Source: Comamonadaceae bacterium 2FH
Lineage (GTDB): Bacteria; Pseudomonadota; Gammaproteobacteria; Burkholderiales; Burkholderiaceae_C
DNA length: 64,000 nt
Direction of reading: 5' to 3'
Assembly: GCA_005503335.1 (NCBI GenBank)
Contig: SCMQ01000015.1
Span: forward strand, 37,301-101,300
Shown: in pieces, positions 47,525 to 55,641 of the stretch
How positions within the stretch are numbered: position 1 is the first letter of the stretch
Layout: every line of letters begins with the position of its first letter
Notes under the pieces: generated by a model
Seen by the model: only the letters and a program-made list of their open reading frames with translations
Databases searched by the model: none
What the model was told of the DNA's origin: nothing
Made by a program: the position numbers and the translations under genes

Positions 47525-48715
47525 TCAGACCGCCACCTGTCCTTGCGACAGGAGGATGCGTACCAAGTCTGCCAGCCGGTTGACGTGTGCCTTGGCATAG
47601 ATCTCCTTGACGTGCGAGCGCACGGTCTCCTCCGAGATGTTGAGAAGGCGCGCCGTAGTTTTGTAGCTGTTGCCACCCGCGAGCGTGCGCGCGACCCGGG
47701 CTTGGCCTTCGGTGAAGCCATAGAGCTGGCGCAGGCGAGTGCTGCCGGGCAGGCGCACGGCTGCCGGGTCGGTGATGAAAACCACGAAACGGACCGATTC
47801 GCCTTCGGCGATCCAGGCGGCGGAGGAGGGCAGCGGTGAACATTGCAGCGCGTAGCGCTGGCCCGGCTTGCCCCGGCTGACCGAAAAACCGTCGGAAAAA
47901 TGGGTTGGCTCGTGCTGGTCGAGGGCGTGGACCGTGGTCAGCCACTGCGTCAGACTCGGCGCCCCGGCCGTGTGGCCCTGCGCGTCGAGTTGCTGCTGTC
48001 CATTCACGGTCAATCCGTCGCCGCGCGTGATCACCGCGCGGGCGGCTTCGTTGAGGTGCAGGACTTCCCGGCGCTCGTTGAGCAGGGCCACGCCAAAGCT
48101 CAACCGGCTCAGCGCCGAGAGGATCGAAGCGGTCTGTAGCCGCGCGGTATCGAGCCGGTGCATCACGCCCAGCGCGCGCGACAGGTGCGGAACCAGCAGC
48201 CGCAGCCAGGCTTGGTCATCGCGGCTGAAGGGCGGCGCCTCGAAGGGGCGGAAGATCGACAGGGCCGTGGCTGGCAAGCCGGGCGTTCCGGCGAAGACGA
48301 AGCCGGTGCACAAATGGCCGATTCCCATGCCGCAGAGGAATTCGCGGAAGAAGACGGACTGCTCCAGCACCGCGCGCGGCACGAGATCCTCGCCGACGTA
48401 CACCGAGCCTTCCGGGACGGGCCCGCGCTCCAGCAAGGCGGCGGCCCAGATGTCGTGTTCGATGTAGCGCGTGGCCCAGCGCTGCAGGTCGGCTTCGCTG
48501 ATGTTCCACGGGAATACCAGGCCGCCGTCCTGCGGACCCAGGTAGGGGGTGAACAGCAGGCCCTTGTTGGCTCCCATCGACGCGGCGACGGCGGCCACGG
48601 CCTCGGACCAGCGCGCTGGCTGAACTGCCGCCTCGTAGACCAGATGCATCAGGCGCGAGAAATTCTCGGCGCTGCGTGCGGTTGGTGCCGCGGAACTGCT
48701 TGTCTGGAAGCCCAC
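47525..48715 (-). CDS. LuxR-type transcriptional regulator
   Basis: A 396-residue regulator with a C-terminal GerE-type helix-turn-helix (about residues 335-390, YGFTEGQARVARTLAGGNSYKTTARLLNISEETVRSHVKEIYAKAHV). The N-terminal 320 residues look like a GAF/PAS-type sensor region (SVFFREFLCGMGIGHLCTGFVF, GVALLNERREVLHLNEAARAVI). There is no receiver or autoinducer-binding signature. The start is GTG at 48715, with AGCGGAGA upstream, just after the mpl stop at 48729; longer starts would overlap mpl. It may be co-transcribed with mpl. Its signal and target are unknown. Confidence 0.8.
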   Translation of the reverse strand: MGFQTSSSAAPTARSAENFSRLMHLVYEAAVQPARWSEAVAAVAASMGANKGLLFTPYLGPQDGGLVFPWNISEADLQRWATRYIEHDIWAAALLERGPVPEGSVYVGEDLVPRAVLEQSVFFREFLCGMGIGHLCTGFVFAGTPGLPATALSIFRPFEAPPFSRDDQAWLRLLVPHLSRALGVMHRLDTARLQTASILSALSRLSFGVALLNERREVLHLNEAARAVITRGDGLTVNGQQQLDAQGHTAGAPSLTQWLTTVHALDQHEPTHFSDGFSVSRGKPGQRYALQCSPLPSSAAWIAEGESVRFVVFITDPAAVRLPGSTRLRQLYGFTEGQARVARTLAGGNSYKTTARLLNISEETVRSHVKEIYAKAHVNRLADLVRILLSQGQVAV

Positions 48716-48728
48716 GATGCGGTCTCCG

Positions 48729-50186
48729 CTATCCGTTTGACAGCGCCTGCAATAACCTGGCGTGCACGCCGCCGAAGCCGCCATTGCTCATGCACAGCAG
48801 ATGGTCGCCCGGCCGTGCGACGGCCACGACCTGGGCCACGAGCTCGTCTATGCTGTCCGCGACACTGGCCCGCTCGCCCATGGCGGCGAGCGCGGCGCGC
48901 GCGTCCCAGCCCAGGCCGCCGGCGTGGCAGAAGGCCAGGTCGGCGCCCTCCAGGCTCCAGGGCAGCTGGGCCTTCATGGTGCCGAGCTTCATGGTGTTGC
49001 TGCGCGGCTCGAACACCGCGAGGATGCGCGCCTCGGGGCCGACCTGGCGCCGCAGGCCATCTATCGTGGTGCGTATCGCCGTGGGGTGGTGGGCAAAATC
49101 GTCGTAGACCGCGACGCCGCCCGCCGTGCCGCGCAGCTCCATGCGCCGCTTCACGTTCTCGAAGCGGCCCAGGGCCTGGGCGGCGAGCGCGGGCGCCACG
49201 CCCACATGCTCGGCCGCCGCGATCGCCGCCAGCGCGTTGAGCTGGTTGTGCACGCCGCCCAGTCGCCAGTCCACCGTGGCGACCGGCCGGCCCTGTTGGA
49301 GCACCGAGAAATGGCCGGGCTCGCCCTCGGAACTGAAGTCGCTAACCGTGGCGCCGAAGCTGCGCAGCTCGCTCCAGCAGCCCTGGGCCAGCACGCGCGT
49401 CAGGCTTTCCTCCAGGCCGTTCACCACGACCCGTCCCTGGGATGGCACGGTCCGCACCAGGTGGTGGAATTGCCGTTCGATCGCCGCCAGATCGTCGAAG
49501 ATGTCTGCGTGATCGAATTCCAGGTTGTTCAGGATCGCGGTGCGCGGACGGTAGTGCACGAACTTGCTGCGCTTGTCGAAAAACGCCGTGTCGTACTCGT
49601 CGGCCTCGATCACGAAGAGGGGGCGGGCGCCGTGTTTCGCCGCCGGGCCGCCCCAAGGCGAAACAGCCCCCTCGGGGGGCAGCGCAGCACACGAAGTGGC
49701 AAGCGTGGGGGCACCTAATCTCGCCGAGACGCCAAAGTTCACCGGCACGCCGCCGACCAGAAAGCCCGGCTGCAGGCCGGCGGCCTCCAGGATCCAGGCC
49801 AGCATGGAAGTCGTGGTGGTCTTGCCGTGCGTGCCCGCCACTGCCAGCACATGGCGGCCCTGCAGCACATGCTCGGCCAGCCACTGGGGGCCGCTGGTGT
49901 AGGCTGCGCCGGCGTCCAGGATGGCTTCCATGAGCGGGAACTTCGGGCTGCCGTCAGCCAGGCGGGCCCGGCCGACCACGTTGCCGACCACGAAGATGTC
50001 GGGCGCGAGGGCCAGCTGGTCGGCGCCGTAGCCCTCGATCAGGTCGATTCCCAGGGCGCGCAGCTGATCGCTCATGGGCGGGTACACGCCCGCGTCGCAG
50101 CCCGTGACCCGGTGGCCGGCCTCGCGCGCCAGCGCCGCGACGCCGCCCATGAAGGTGCCGCAAATACCCAGGATATGAATGTGCAT
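48729..50186 (-). CDS. mpl: murein tripeptide ligase Mpl, carrying a repeat-derived insertion
   Basis: A 485-residue Mur-ligase relative that reattaches recycled L-Ala-D-Glu-meso-DAP to UDP-MurNAc. Motifs are [66 protein letters not shown] and VYDDFAHHPTAIRTTI. Residues about 159-182 (APTLATSCAALPPEG, AVSPWGGPAAKHG) come from the same dispersed repeat seen in murD, read in the other orientation. They interrupt the usual GVSARL to PLFVIEADEYD junction without a frameshift. With ampD at 62 kb it forms a recycling pair. ATG at 50186 follows TACAAT by seven bases. Confidence 0.93.
   Translation of the reverse strand: MHIHILGICGTFMGGVAALAREAGHRVTGCDAGVYPPMSDQLRALGIDLIEGYGADQLALAPDIFVVGNVVGRARLADGSPKFPLMEAILDAGAAYTSGPQWLAEHVLQGRHVLAVAGTHGKTTTTSMLAWILEAAGLQPGFLVGGVPVNFGVSARLGAPTLATSCAALPPEGAVSPWGGPAAKHGARPLFVIEADEYDTAFFDKRSKFVHYRPRTAILNNLEFDHADIFDDLAAIERQFHHLVRTVPSQGRVVVNGLEESLTRVLAQGCWSELRSFGATVSDFSSEGEPGHFSVLQQGRPVATVDWRLGGVHNQLNALAAIAAAEHVGVAPALAAQALGRFENVKRRMELRGTAGGVAVYDDFAHHPTAIRTTIDGLRRQVGPEARILAVFEPRSNTMKLGTMKAQLPWSLEGADLAFCHAGGLGWDARAALAAMGERASVADSIDELVAQVVAVARPGDHLLCMSNGGFGGVHARLLQALSNG
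49642..49712 (-). repeat. dispersed hairpin repeat, copy 3, inside mpl
   Basis: Read on the minus strand, which is the mpl sense strand: GCCCCCACGCTTGCCACTTCG, TGCGCTGCCCCCCGAGGGGGC, CCTTGGGGCGGCCCGGC. It shares the CACTTCGTGT block and both GC arms with the ftsA-ftsZ copy. It is translated in frame within mpl. Confidence 0.85.
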
Positions 50187-50193
50187 TGCGGCA

Positions 50194-50199
50194 ATTGTA
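50194..50199 (-). promoter_or_regulatory. -10-like TACAAT, 7 bases before the mpl start
   Basis: On the minus strand TACAAT is followed by TGCCGCA and ATG at 50186, without a Shine-Dalgarno. Confidence 0.5.
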
Positions 50200-50242
50200 G
50201 GTGTGGCCGGCAGGCGCTCGCGCGCGTGCAGAATCTGCTCCC

Positions 50243-50827
50243 ATGGACAGTCTGACGCAGGAAATCGCAGGGGCCGCGGCCCGTCTGGTGGTGGAGGAGG
50301 GCCTGGAGTACGGCCCGGCCAAGCGGCGCGCGCTCAAGCTGCTGGGCCTGCCGCCGCGCACCGCCTTGCCGCCCAACGATGCGCTCGAGGACGCGGTGCG
50401 TGAACACATCGCCCTGTTCTGCGCCGACACCCAGCCGGGCGAGCTGGCGGCGCTGCGCCGCCTGGCCCTGGTCTGGATGGAGCGGCTGGCCGAATTCCGC
50501 CCGCACCTGGGTGGGGCGGTGTGGAACGGCACCGCGACGCGGCTCTCCGACCTCTACATCCAGCTGTTCTGCGACGACCCCAAATCGGCGGAGATCGCGC
50601 TGATTGACCGCAACGTCCCGTACGAAGCCCGCACGGTCCAGGGGCTGCGCGGCGAGGCCGTGGAGGCGCTGAGCCTGCACAGCCCCTGCCCGGAGCTCGG
50701 CGAAACCGTGGGTGTCCATCTGATGGTGTATGACCATGACGACCTGCGCGGCGCGCTGCGGGCAGACAGCCGCGGCCGCTCCCCGCGCGGCGATCTGGCG
50801 GCCGTCAGGGCCCTGGTTGCGGCATGA
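50243..50827 (+). CDS. conserved hypothetical protein
   Basis: A 194-residue soluble protein I cannot assign to a named family. It opens MDSLTQEIAGAAARLVVEEGLEYGPAKRRALKLLG, a helical region that could fold against DNA or nucleotides. It then contains FRPHLGGAVWNGTATRLSDLYIQLFCDDPKSAEIALIDRNVPYE, reminiscent of nucleotidyltransferase-like folds but without a clear GSxxxD motif. It is divergent from mpl and followed after seven bases by a TlpA-like gene. A CAGAAT lies eight bases before the ATG. The longer start at 50201 is less likely because it falls inside the divergent promoter region. Confidence 0.7.
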   Translation: MDSLTQEIAGAAARLVVEEGLEYGPAKRRALKLLGLPPRTALPPNDALEDAVREHIALFCADTQPGELAALRRLALVWMERLAEFRPHLGGAVWNGTATRLSDLYIQLFCDDPKSAEIALIDRNVPYEARTVQGLRGEAVEALSLHSPCPELGETVGVHLMVYDHDDLRGALRADSRGRSPRGDLAAVRALVAA

Positions 50828-50834
50828 TGCGGGC

Positions 50835-51389
50835 ATGAAAGACACGGATCACGCATCTTCTGCGCCGCGGCCGGGGCGTCGCAGCTTGTTTGCCGGCGTG
50901 GCTGCGGCCGCCGCGCTGGCCGGCGCAGGCCTGGCCTGGTGGCGGCTGCGGCCGCAGGCGATGGAGACTGAGGCCGAGGCGGCGCTGTGGCAGCGGCGCT
51001 TCGCGCGTCCCGAAGGCGGCGAGCTGGTTCTGCAGTCGCTGCGCGGCCGGCCCCTGCTGATCAACTTCTGGGCCACCTGGTGTCCGCCCTGCGTCGAGGA
51101 GCTGCCGCTGCTGGACCGTTTCTACCGTGAACACGCGGCCCGCGGCTGGCAGGTGGTGGGCCTGGCGGTCGACCAGCTGGCGCCGGTGCAGGGTTTCTTG
51201 CGCAAGCTGCCGCTGAGTTTTCCCATCGGCCTGGCCGGCTTCGAGGGCGCCGAGCTGGCGCGCTCGCTGGGCAACACCACGGGCGGCCTGCCGTTCACCG
51301 TGGTGCTGGGCGCCCAGGGCCAGGTGCTTCAGCGTAAAATCGGCCAGGTCAGCCCGCAGGATCTGCAGCAATGGGCGACGCACAGCTAG
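50835..51389 (+). CDS. TlpA/ResA-like membrane-anchored thioredoxin
   Basis: A 184-residue thiol-disulfide oxidoreductase. The N-terminal segment (about residues 13-35, PGRRSLFAGVAAAAALAGAGLAWW) has a twin-Arg followed by a hydrophobic helix, so it is exported or anchored at the membrane. The thioredoxin active site is NFWATWCPPCVEELPLLDRF, and GGLPFTVVLGAQGQVL carries the cis-Pro loop. It may keep cytochrome c or other periplasmic cysteines reduced; no cytochrome genes are nearby. ATG at 50835 is seven bases after the preceding stop. Confidence 0.88.
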   Translation: MKDTDHASSAPRPGRRSLFAGVAAAAALAGAGLAWWRLRPQAMETEAEAALWQRRFARPEGGELVLQSLRGRPLLINFWATWCPPCVEELPLLDRFYREHAARGWQVVGLAVDQLAPVQGFLRKLPLSFPIGLAGFEGAELARSLGNTTGGLPFTVVLGAQGQVLQRKIGQVSPQDLQQWATHS

Positions 51390-51511
51390 GCGCGGCGCGC
51401 CATGCCAGGCTTTGAGTAGCCGGCAAATCGAAGAAGAAAATTAAAAAAGCGTGAAATTGGCGTAATTTGATGTAAATTCCCGCCTTTCCGCTTGCCCTCG
51501 TTGGAGCCCTC

Positions 51512-51955
51512 ATGGATTTGCGCAAACTCAAGACGTTGATCGACCTCGTGTCCGAGTCCAACGTGTCAGAACTCGAAATCACCGAAGCCGAAGGCAAGGT
51601 CCGTATCGTCAAGAGCGGTGGCGTCGCGGTTGCCGCGCCGGTCGTCATGGCGGCTCCCGTGGCGGCCGTGGCCGCCGCCTCTGCCGCGCCGGCACTGGCT
51701 GCCGCGCCGGCTGCGCCCAGCGGCCATGTGGTCAAGTCGCCCATGGTCGGCACCTTCTACCGCTCCGCCAGCCCGGGTGCCAAGCCCTTCGTCGAGCTGG
51801 GCAGCCAGGTCAAGGAAGGCGACACCATCTGCATCATCGAGGCCATGAAGATCCTCAACGAGATCGAGGCCGACAAGAGCGGCACCGTCACCCAGATCCT
51901 CGGCGAGAACGGCCAGGCGGTCGAGTACGGTCAACCCTTGTTCATCATCGAATGA
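51512..51955 (+). CDS. accB: acetyl-CoA carboxylase biotin carboxyl carrier protein
   Basis: A 147-residue BCCP. The N-terminal [32 protein letters not shown] is typical. A flexible Ala/Pro linker (about 38-70) leads to the biotinyl domain with [12 protein letters not shown] and the biotin Lys in [11 protein letters not shown] (AMKIL instead of the usual AMKMM). TTGGAGCC precedes the ATG. The 122-base gap before it is AT-rich, so a promoter is likely there. accC follows, but with a duplicated start region between. Confidence 0.95.
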   Translation: MDLRKLKTLIDLVSESNVSELEITEAEGKVRIVKSGGVAVAAPVVMAAPVAAVAAASAAPALAAAPAAPSGHVVKSPMVGTFYRSASPGAKPFVELGSQVKEGDTICIIEAMKILNEIEADKSGTVTQILGENGQAVEYGQPLFIIE

Positions 51956-51976
51956 CGCGGCCAGGACGCTTCACGC

Positions 51977-52069
51977 ATGTTCAAGAAAATCCTGGTCGCC
52001 AACCGCGGCGTTCATGCCGCAGGCATGGCGGAGCAAATCGCGCGGGCACGCGCAGCGTGCGGGCGATGA
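51977..52069 (+). pseudogene. first truncated accC start (30-codon frame)
   Basis: ATG at 51977 gives [11 protein letters not shown] followed by VHAAGMAEQIARARAACGR and TGA. This is probably the ancestral accC start, since it is directly behind accB with CAGGA upstream. It is now disconnected from the gene by the insert. Confidence 0.75.
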
Positions 52070-52084
52070 GCCGCGGGAGACCCA

Positions 52085-52177
52085 ATGTTTAAGAAGATTC
52101 TGGTCGCCAACCGCGGCGTTCATGCCGCAGGCATGGCGGAGCAAATCGCGCGGGCACGCGCAGCGTGCGGGCGATGA
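52085..52177 (+). pseudogene. second truncated accC start (30-codon frame)
   Basis: ATG at 52085 gives the same 30-residue peptide as the first unit, from slightly different codons, preceded by the insert-borne GGGAGA. It could be translated and could affect reinitiation at accC. Confidence 0.7.
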
Positions 52178-52192
52178 GCCGCGGGAGACCCA

Positions 52193-53542
52193 ATGTTTAA
52201 AAAGATTCTGGTCGCCAACCGCGGCGAAATCGCCCTGCGTATCCAGCGCGCCTGCCGCGAGCTGGGCATCAAGGCGGTGATGGTCTATTCCGAAGCCGAC
52301 CGCGAGGCCAAGTACGTCAAACTGGCCGAGGAAGCGGTCTGCATAGGCCCGGCAGCCTCGCCGCTGAGCTACCTCAACATGCCGGCCATCATCTCGGCGG
52401 CCGAGGTGACCGATGCCGAGGCCATCCACCCCGGCTACGGCTTCCTGTCCGAAAACGCCGACTTTGCCGAGCGCGTCGAGCAAAGCGGCTTCCAGTTCAT
52501 CGGCCCCACGCCCGAGTCGATCCGCATCATGGGCGACAAGGTGTCGGCCAAGCAGGCCATGATCCGCGCCGGCGTGCCCTGCGTGCCCGGCTCGGACGGC
52601 GAACTGCCCGATGACCCGGTGCAGATCCGCCGCATCGCCAAATCGGTCGGCTACCCGGTCATCATCAAGGCGGCCGGCGGCGGCGGCGGGCGCGGCATGC
52701 GCGTGGTGCACACCGAGGCCGCGCTGATCAACGCGGTGCAGATGACCAAGGCCGAAGCCGGCGCGGCTTTCGGCAACCCGGCCGTGTACATGGAGAAGTT
52801 CCTCCAGAACCCGCGCCACATCGAGATCCAGGTGCTGGCCGACAAGCACCGCAACGCGGTCTACCTGGGCGAGCGCGACTGCTCCATGCAGCGCCGCCAC
52901 CAGAAGGTGATCGAGGAAGCGCCGGCGCCCGGCATCCCGCGCAAGCTGATCGAGAAGGTCGGCGAGCGCTGCGTCGCGGCCTGCAAGAAGATCGGCTACC
53001 GCGGCGCCGGCACCTTCGAGTTCCTGTACGAGAACGGCGAGTTCTACTTCATCGAGATGAACACCCGCGTGCAGGTGGAGCACCCGGTGACCGAATGGAT
53101 CACCGGCGTGGACATCGTGAAGACGCAGATCATGGTGGCGGCCGGCGAGAAGCTCCCGTTCACCCAGCGCCAGATCGAGATCCGCGGCCACGCCATCGAG
53201 TGCCGCGTCAATGCCGAGGACCCGTACAAGTTCACGCCCTCGCCCGGGCGCATCACGCTCTGGCATGCCCCCGGCGGCCCCGGCGTGCGCGTGGACTCGC
53301 ATGTCTACAACAACTATTTCGTGCCGCCCAACTACGATTCCATGATCGGCAAGATCATCGTGCACGGCGACACGCGCGAGCAGGCGCTGGCGCGCATGCA
53401 GACGGCGCTGGCCGAGACCGTGGTCGAGGGCATCAACACCAACATCCCGCTGCACCGCGAGCTGATGGTCGACGCCAAGTTCATGGCCGGCGGCACCAAC
53501 ATCCACTACCTGGAAGAGTGGCTGGACCACCACCGGCGCTAA
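52193..53542 (+). CDS. accC: acetyl-CoA carboxylase biotin carboxylase subunit
   Basis: A 449-residue ATP-grasp enzyme that carboxylates biotin on AccB. It opens [27 protein letters not shown]. The ATP-binding loop is [17 protein letters not shown] near residue 160, followed by [41 protein letters not shown] and the catalytic region [31 protein letters not shown]. The ATG at 52193 is the third copy of this start; GCGGGAGACCCA before it belongs to the repeat unit, so the gene now uses ribosome-binding sequence supplied by the insertion. The carboxylase is intact, with no lost residues. Confidence 0.96.
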   Translation: MFKKILVANRGEIALRIQRACRELGIKAVMVYSEADREAKYVKLAEEAVCIGPAASPLSYLNMPAIISAAEVTDAEAIHPGYGFLSENADFAERVEQSGFQFIGPTPESIRIMGDKVSAKQAMIRAGVPCVPGSDGELPDDPVQIRRIAKSVGYPVIIKAAGGGGGRGMRVVHTEAALINAVQMTKAEAGAAFGNPAVYMEKFLQNPRHIEIQVLADKHRNAVYLGERDCSMQRRHQKVIEEAPAPGIPRKLIEKVGERCVAACKKIGYRGAGTFEFLYENGEFYFIEMNTRVQVEHPVTEWITGVDIVKTQIMVAAGEKLPFTQRQIEIRGHAIECRVNAEDPYKFTPSPGRITLWHAPGGPGVRVDSHVYNNYFVPPNYDSMIGKIIVHGDTREQALARMQTALAETVVEGINTNIPLHRELMVDAKFMAGGTNIHYLEEWLDHHRR

Positions 53543-53545
53543 TCG

Positions 53546-54427
53546 ATGCACGAACTCAGCCTGCTGTGTCCCGAGGACCGGGTCGAGACCCTCAGCGAGG
53601 CGCTGGAGGCGCTGGAGGCGCTGAGCGTGTCGGTGGAGGACGCCGACGCCCAGACCGAGGCCGAGCAGGCCCTGTTCGGCGAGCCCGGCATGCCGCCGCC
53701 CAAGGACGGCTGGCAGCGCTCGCGCATGGTGGCGCTGTTCGCGCAGGAGGCGGCGGCGCGCGAGGCCGCGACCCTGCTGGCCGCGCAGGACTTCTTCTCG
53801 GGTTGCCAGCTGCTGGGCGTCACCCAGGTGCCCGACCAGGACTGGGTGCGCCTCACCCAGTCGCAGTTCGCGCCGGTCGAGATCACGCCCGAGTTCTGGA
53901 TCGTGCCGACCTGGCACGAGCCGCCGGCACAGGCGCGGCAGCTCATCCGGCTCGACCCCGGCCTGGCCTTCGGCACCGGCACCCACCCGACCACGCGCAT
54001 GTGCCTGCGCTGGATCGCCGCGCACCCGCCCCGGGGCCAGCGCGTGCTCGACTATGGCTGCGGCTCGGGCATCCTGGCCATTGGCGCAGCGAAATACGGC
54101 GCTGCCGAGGTCGACGCGGTGGACATCGACGAGGCGGCCGTGGCTTCGACCCAGCTCAACGCCGAGGCCAATGGCGTGAGCCTGAGCGCCGGCCTGCCCG
54201 AGCGTGCCCAGGGCCGCTACCAGACCGTGCTGGCCAACATCCTGGCCACGCCGCTCAAGGTGCTGGCGCCGCTGCTGTGCGCCCATGTGGCGCCGGGTGG
54301 TGCGCTGGTGCTGGCCGGCATACTGGAGCGCCAGGCCGACGAGCTCAAGGCGGCCTACGCGCCCTACGCCCGGCTGGAGGTCGCCGACAGCGAGGACGGC
54401 TGGATCCTGATGACCGCCACGCTCTGA
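53546..54427 (+). CDS. prmA: ribosomal protein L11 methyltransferase
   Basis: A 293-residue methyltransferase that trimethylates L11. An N-terminal substrate-binding domain (MHELSLLCPEDRVETLSEALEAL) precedes the SAM-binding domain with GLAFGTGTHPTTRMCLRWI, RVLDYGCGSGILAIGAAKYG, and the NxxAxPL-type catalytic loop LANILATPLKVLAPLL. It is three bases after accC, the usual partner order accB-accC-prmA, and most likely on the same transcript. Confidence 0.93.
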   Translation: MHELSLLCPEDRVETLSEALEALEALSVSVEDADAQTEAEQALFGEPGMPPPKDGWQRSRMVALFAQEAAAREAATLLAAQDFFSGCQLLGVTQVPDQDWVRLTQSQFAPVEITPEFWIVPTWHEPPAQARQLIRLDPGLAFGTGTHPTTRMCLRWIAAHPPRGQRVLDYGCGSGILAIGAAKYGAAEVDAVDIDEAAVASTQLNAEANGVSLSAGLPERAQGRYQTVLANILATPLKVLAPLLCAHVAPGGALVLAGILERQADELKAAYAPYARLEVADSEDGWILMTATL

Positions 54428-54468
54428 ACGCGCAGGGCGCGGAGCCCGGAGTCATGGGTGACAGGCCC

Positions 54469-54474
54469 TAGAAT
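54469..54474 (+). promoter_or_regulatory. -10-like TAGAAT, 9 bases before the DUF3426 protein start
   Basis: TAGAAT followed by GCGGGGCAC and ATG at 54484. The spacing is slightly longer than in the other cases, so this is a weaker member of the same group. Confidence 0.35.
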
Positions 54475-54483
54475 GCGGGGCAC

Positions 54484-55596
54484 ATGAGCCTCATCACACG
54501 CTGCCCCGCCTGCGCGACGATGTTCAAGGTCGTGCCCGACCAGCTGCGCATGTCCGAGGGCTGGGTGCGCTGCGGCCGCTGCGCCGAGGTGTTCGACGCC
54601 TCGCTGTCGCTACAGCCCGTGGACGCCGTCGCGGCGCCAGCTTCCTCCGCGCCCGCTTCCCCGGCGCCTGCTGCGTCTGCTCCCTCCGCGTCGGCCATGC
54701 CACTGCCCGGGCCCGCGCCAGCCTCGGCGCCCGAATCCCCCGTGGTCGTGCCGGTCGTCTTGTCCGCCGCATCGGAGGCCGGCAACGCCGTCCCCCGCGT
54801 GGCTGTGGCGCCCGTGACGCGCGAGGAATGGCCCCCGGTCGACCTGCCGCCCGAGGCCACGCTGGCGGAAGAGGCCGTGTTTGCCCAGGAAGCCCTGATC
54901 GGCGCCATGGCCCAGGCCGCGCGTCGCGAGGCCTGGGCCGAGGAGACGGTCGAGGCCAGCTCGTCCTTGCTGCGCCGGGCCGACCTGGACAGCGAGGCTC
55001 TCGAAGACAGCGAGCGCATGACCCTGCCACCCTGGGCGCCGGAATGGGCGCCCACCACGGTGGAGCCTGCGCCGCCCGAGCTCGCCTTCGTGCGCGCGGC
55101 GCGGCGCCAGCCCTTCTGGCGCCGCCGCGCGCCGCGCGCCTTGTGGGCGTCGCTGGTCGGCGCCCTGGTGCTGGCCCTCGGCCTGCAGTGGGCGCTGCAG
55201 CAGCGCGACCGGCTGGCCGCCGCCCAGCCTCGCCTCAAGCCCTGGCTGGCGGCGCTGTGCGCGCCCTTGGGCTGCCGCATCGGACCGCCGCGCCAGATCG
55301 ATGCGGTCGCGATCGAAGGCTCCAGTTTCAGCCGGCTCGGTGCCGACGCCTTCCGCCTGAGCCTGAGCTTGCGCAACGGCGCCGTCACGGAAGTGGCCAT
55401 GCCCTCGCTCGAGCTCACGCTGACCGACCTGCAGGACCAGCCCGTGCTGCGGCGCGTGCTGCATCCGGCCGACCTGGGCGCCCCTGTGGCGCTGGCGGCC
55501 TCGGGCGAGTGGAGCGCCAGCACCGCCCTGGCGGTCGACGCGCAGGCCGGTGCGCCGCGCGTGGCCGGCTACCGCCTGATCGCCTTCTACCCCTGA
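54484..55596 (+). CDS. zinc-ribbon and DUF3426 membrane protein
   Basis: A 370-residue protein. The N-terminal zinc ribbon of MJ0042 type is CPACATMFKV and CGRCAEVFD (residues 8-39). A long Ala/Pro/Ser linker (about 50-130) follows, then one transmembrane helix near 220-238 (LWASLVGALVLALGLQWAL) and a C-terminal DUF3426 domain from CAPLGCRIGPPRQIDAVAIEGSSF to the end. The topology is cytoplasmic ribbon with periplasmic DUF3426. The function is unknown; the gene often follows prmA in Burkholderiales. Confidence 0.85.
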   Translation: MSLITRCPACATMFKVVPDQLRMSEGWVRCGRCAEVFDASLSLQPVDAVAAPASSAPASPAPAASAPSASAMPLPGPAPASAPESPVVVPVVLSAASEAGNAVPRVAVAPVTREEWPPVDLPPEATLAEEAVFAQEALIGAMAQAARREAWAEETVEASSSLLRRADLDSEALEDSERMTLPPWAPEWAPTTVEPAPPELAFVRAARRQPFWRRRAPRALWASLVGALVLALGLQWALQQRDRLAAAQPRLKPWLAALCAPLGCRIGPPRQIDAVAIEGSSFSRLGADAFRLSLSLRNGAVTEVAMPSLELTLTDLQDQPVLRRVLHPADLGAPVALAASGEWSASTALAVDAQAGAPRVAGYRLIAFYP

Positions 55597-55641
55597 ACCT
55601 CGTCCCCTTCCCAACCTTCACTGCGACAGCACGGAATTTCC

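Larger units (their letters stand above)
51977..52192 (+). repeat. two tandem 108-bp units duplicating the 5-prime end of accC
   Basis: Each unit is 33 bases of accC start (ATG plus ten codons, [11 protein letters not shown]) and a 75-base insert ending in GCCGCGGGAGACCCA. The units start at 51977 and 52085; the real gene starts at 52193 with the same 33 bases. The two 75-base inserts are identical. The three gene-start copies differ only at synonymous third positions (TTC/TTT, AAG/AAA, AAA/AAG, ATC/ATT). The insert holds two perfect hairpins, CATGCC-GCA-GGCATG and GCACGC-GCA-GCGTGC. The period of 108 keeps the frame but each insert closes it with TGA. Confidence 0.95.

Noticed and set aside
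52014..52280. An 88-codon frame across the accC repeats
   Set aside because: It is in another frame, simply repeats because the DNA repeats, and overlaps the real accC start.
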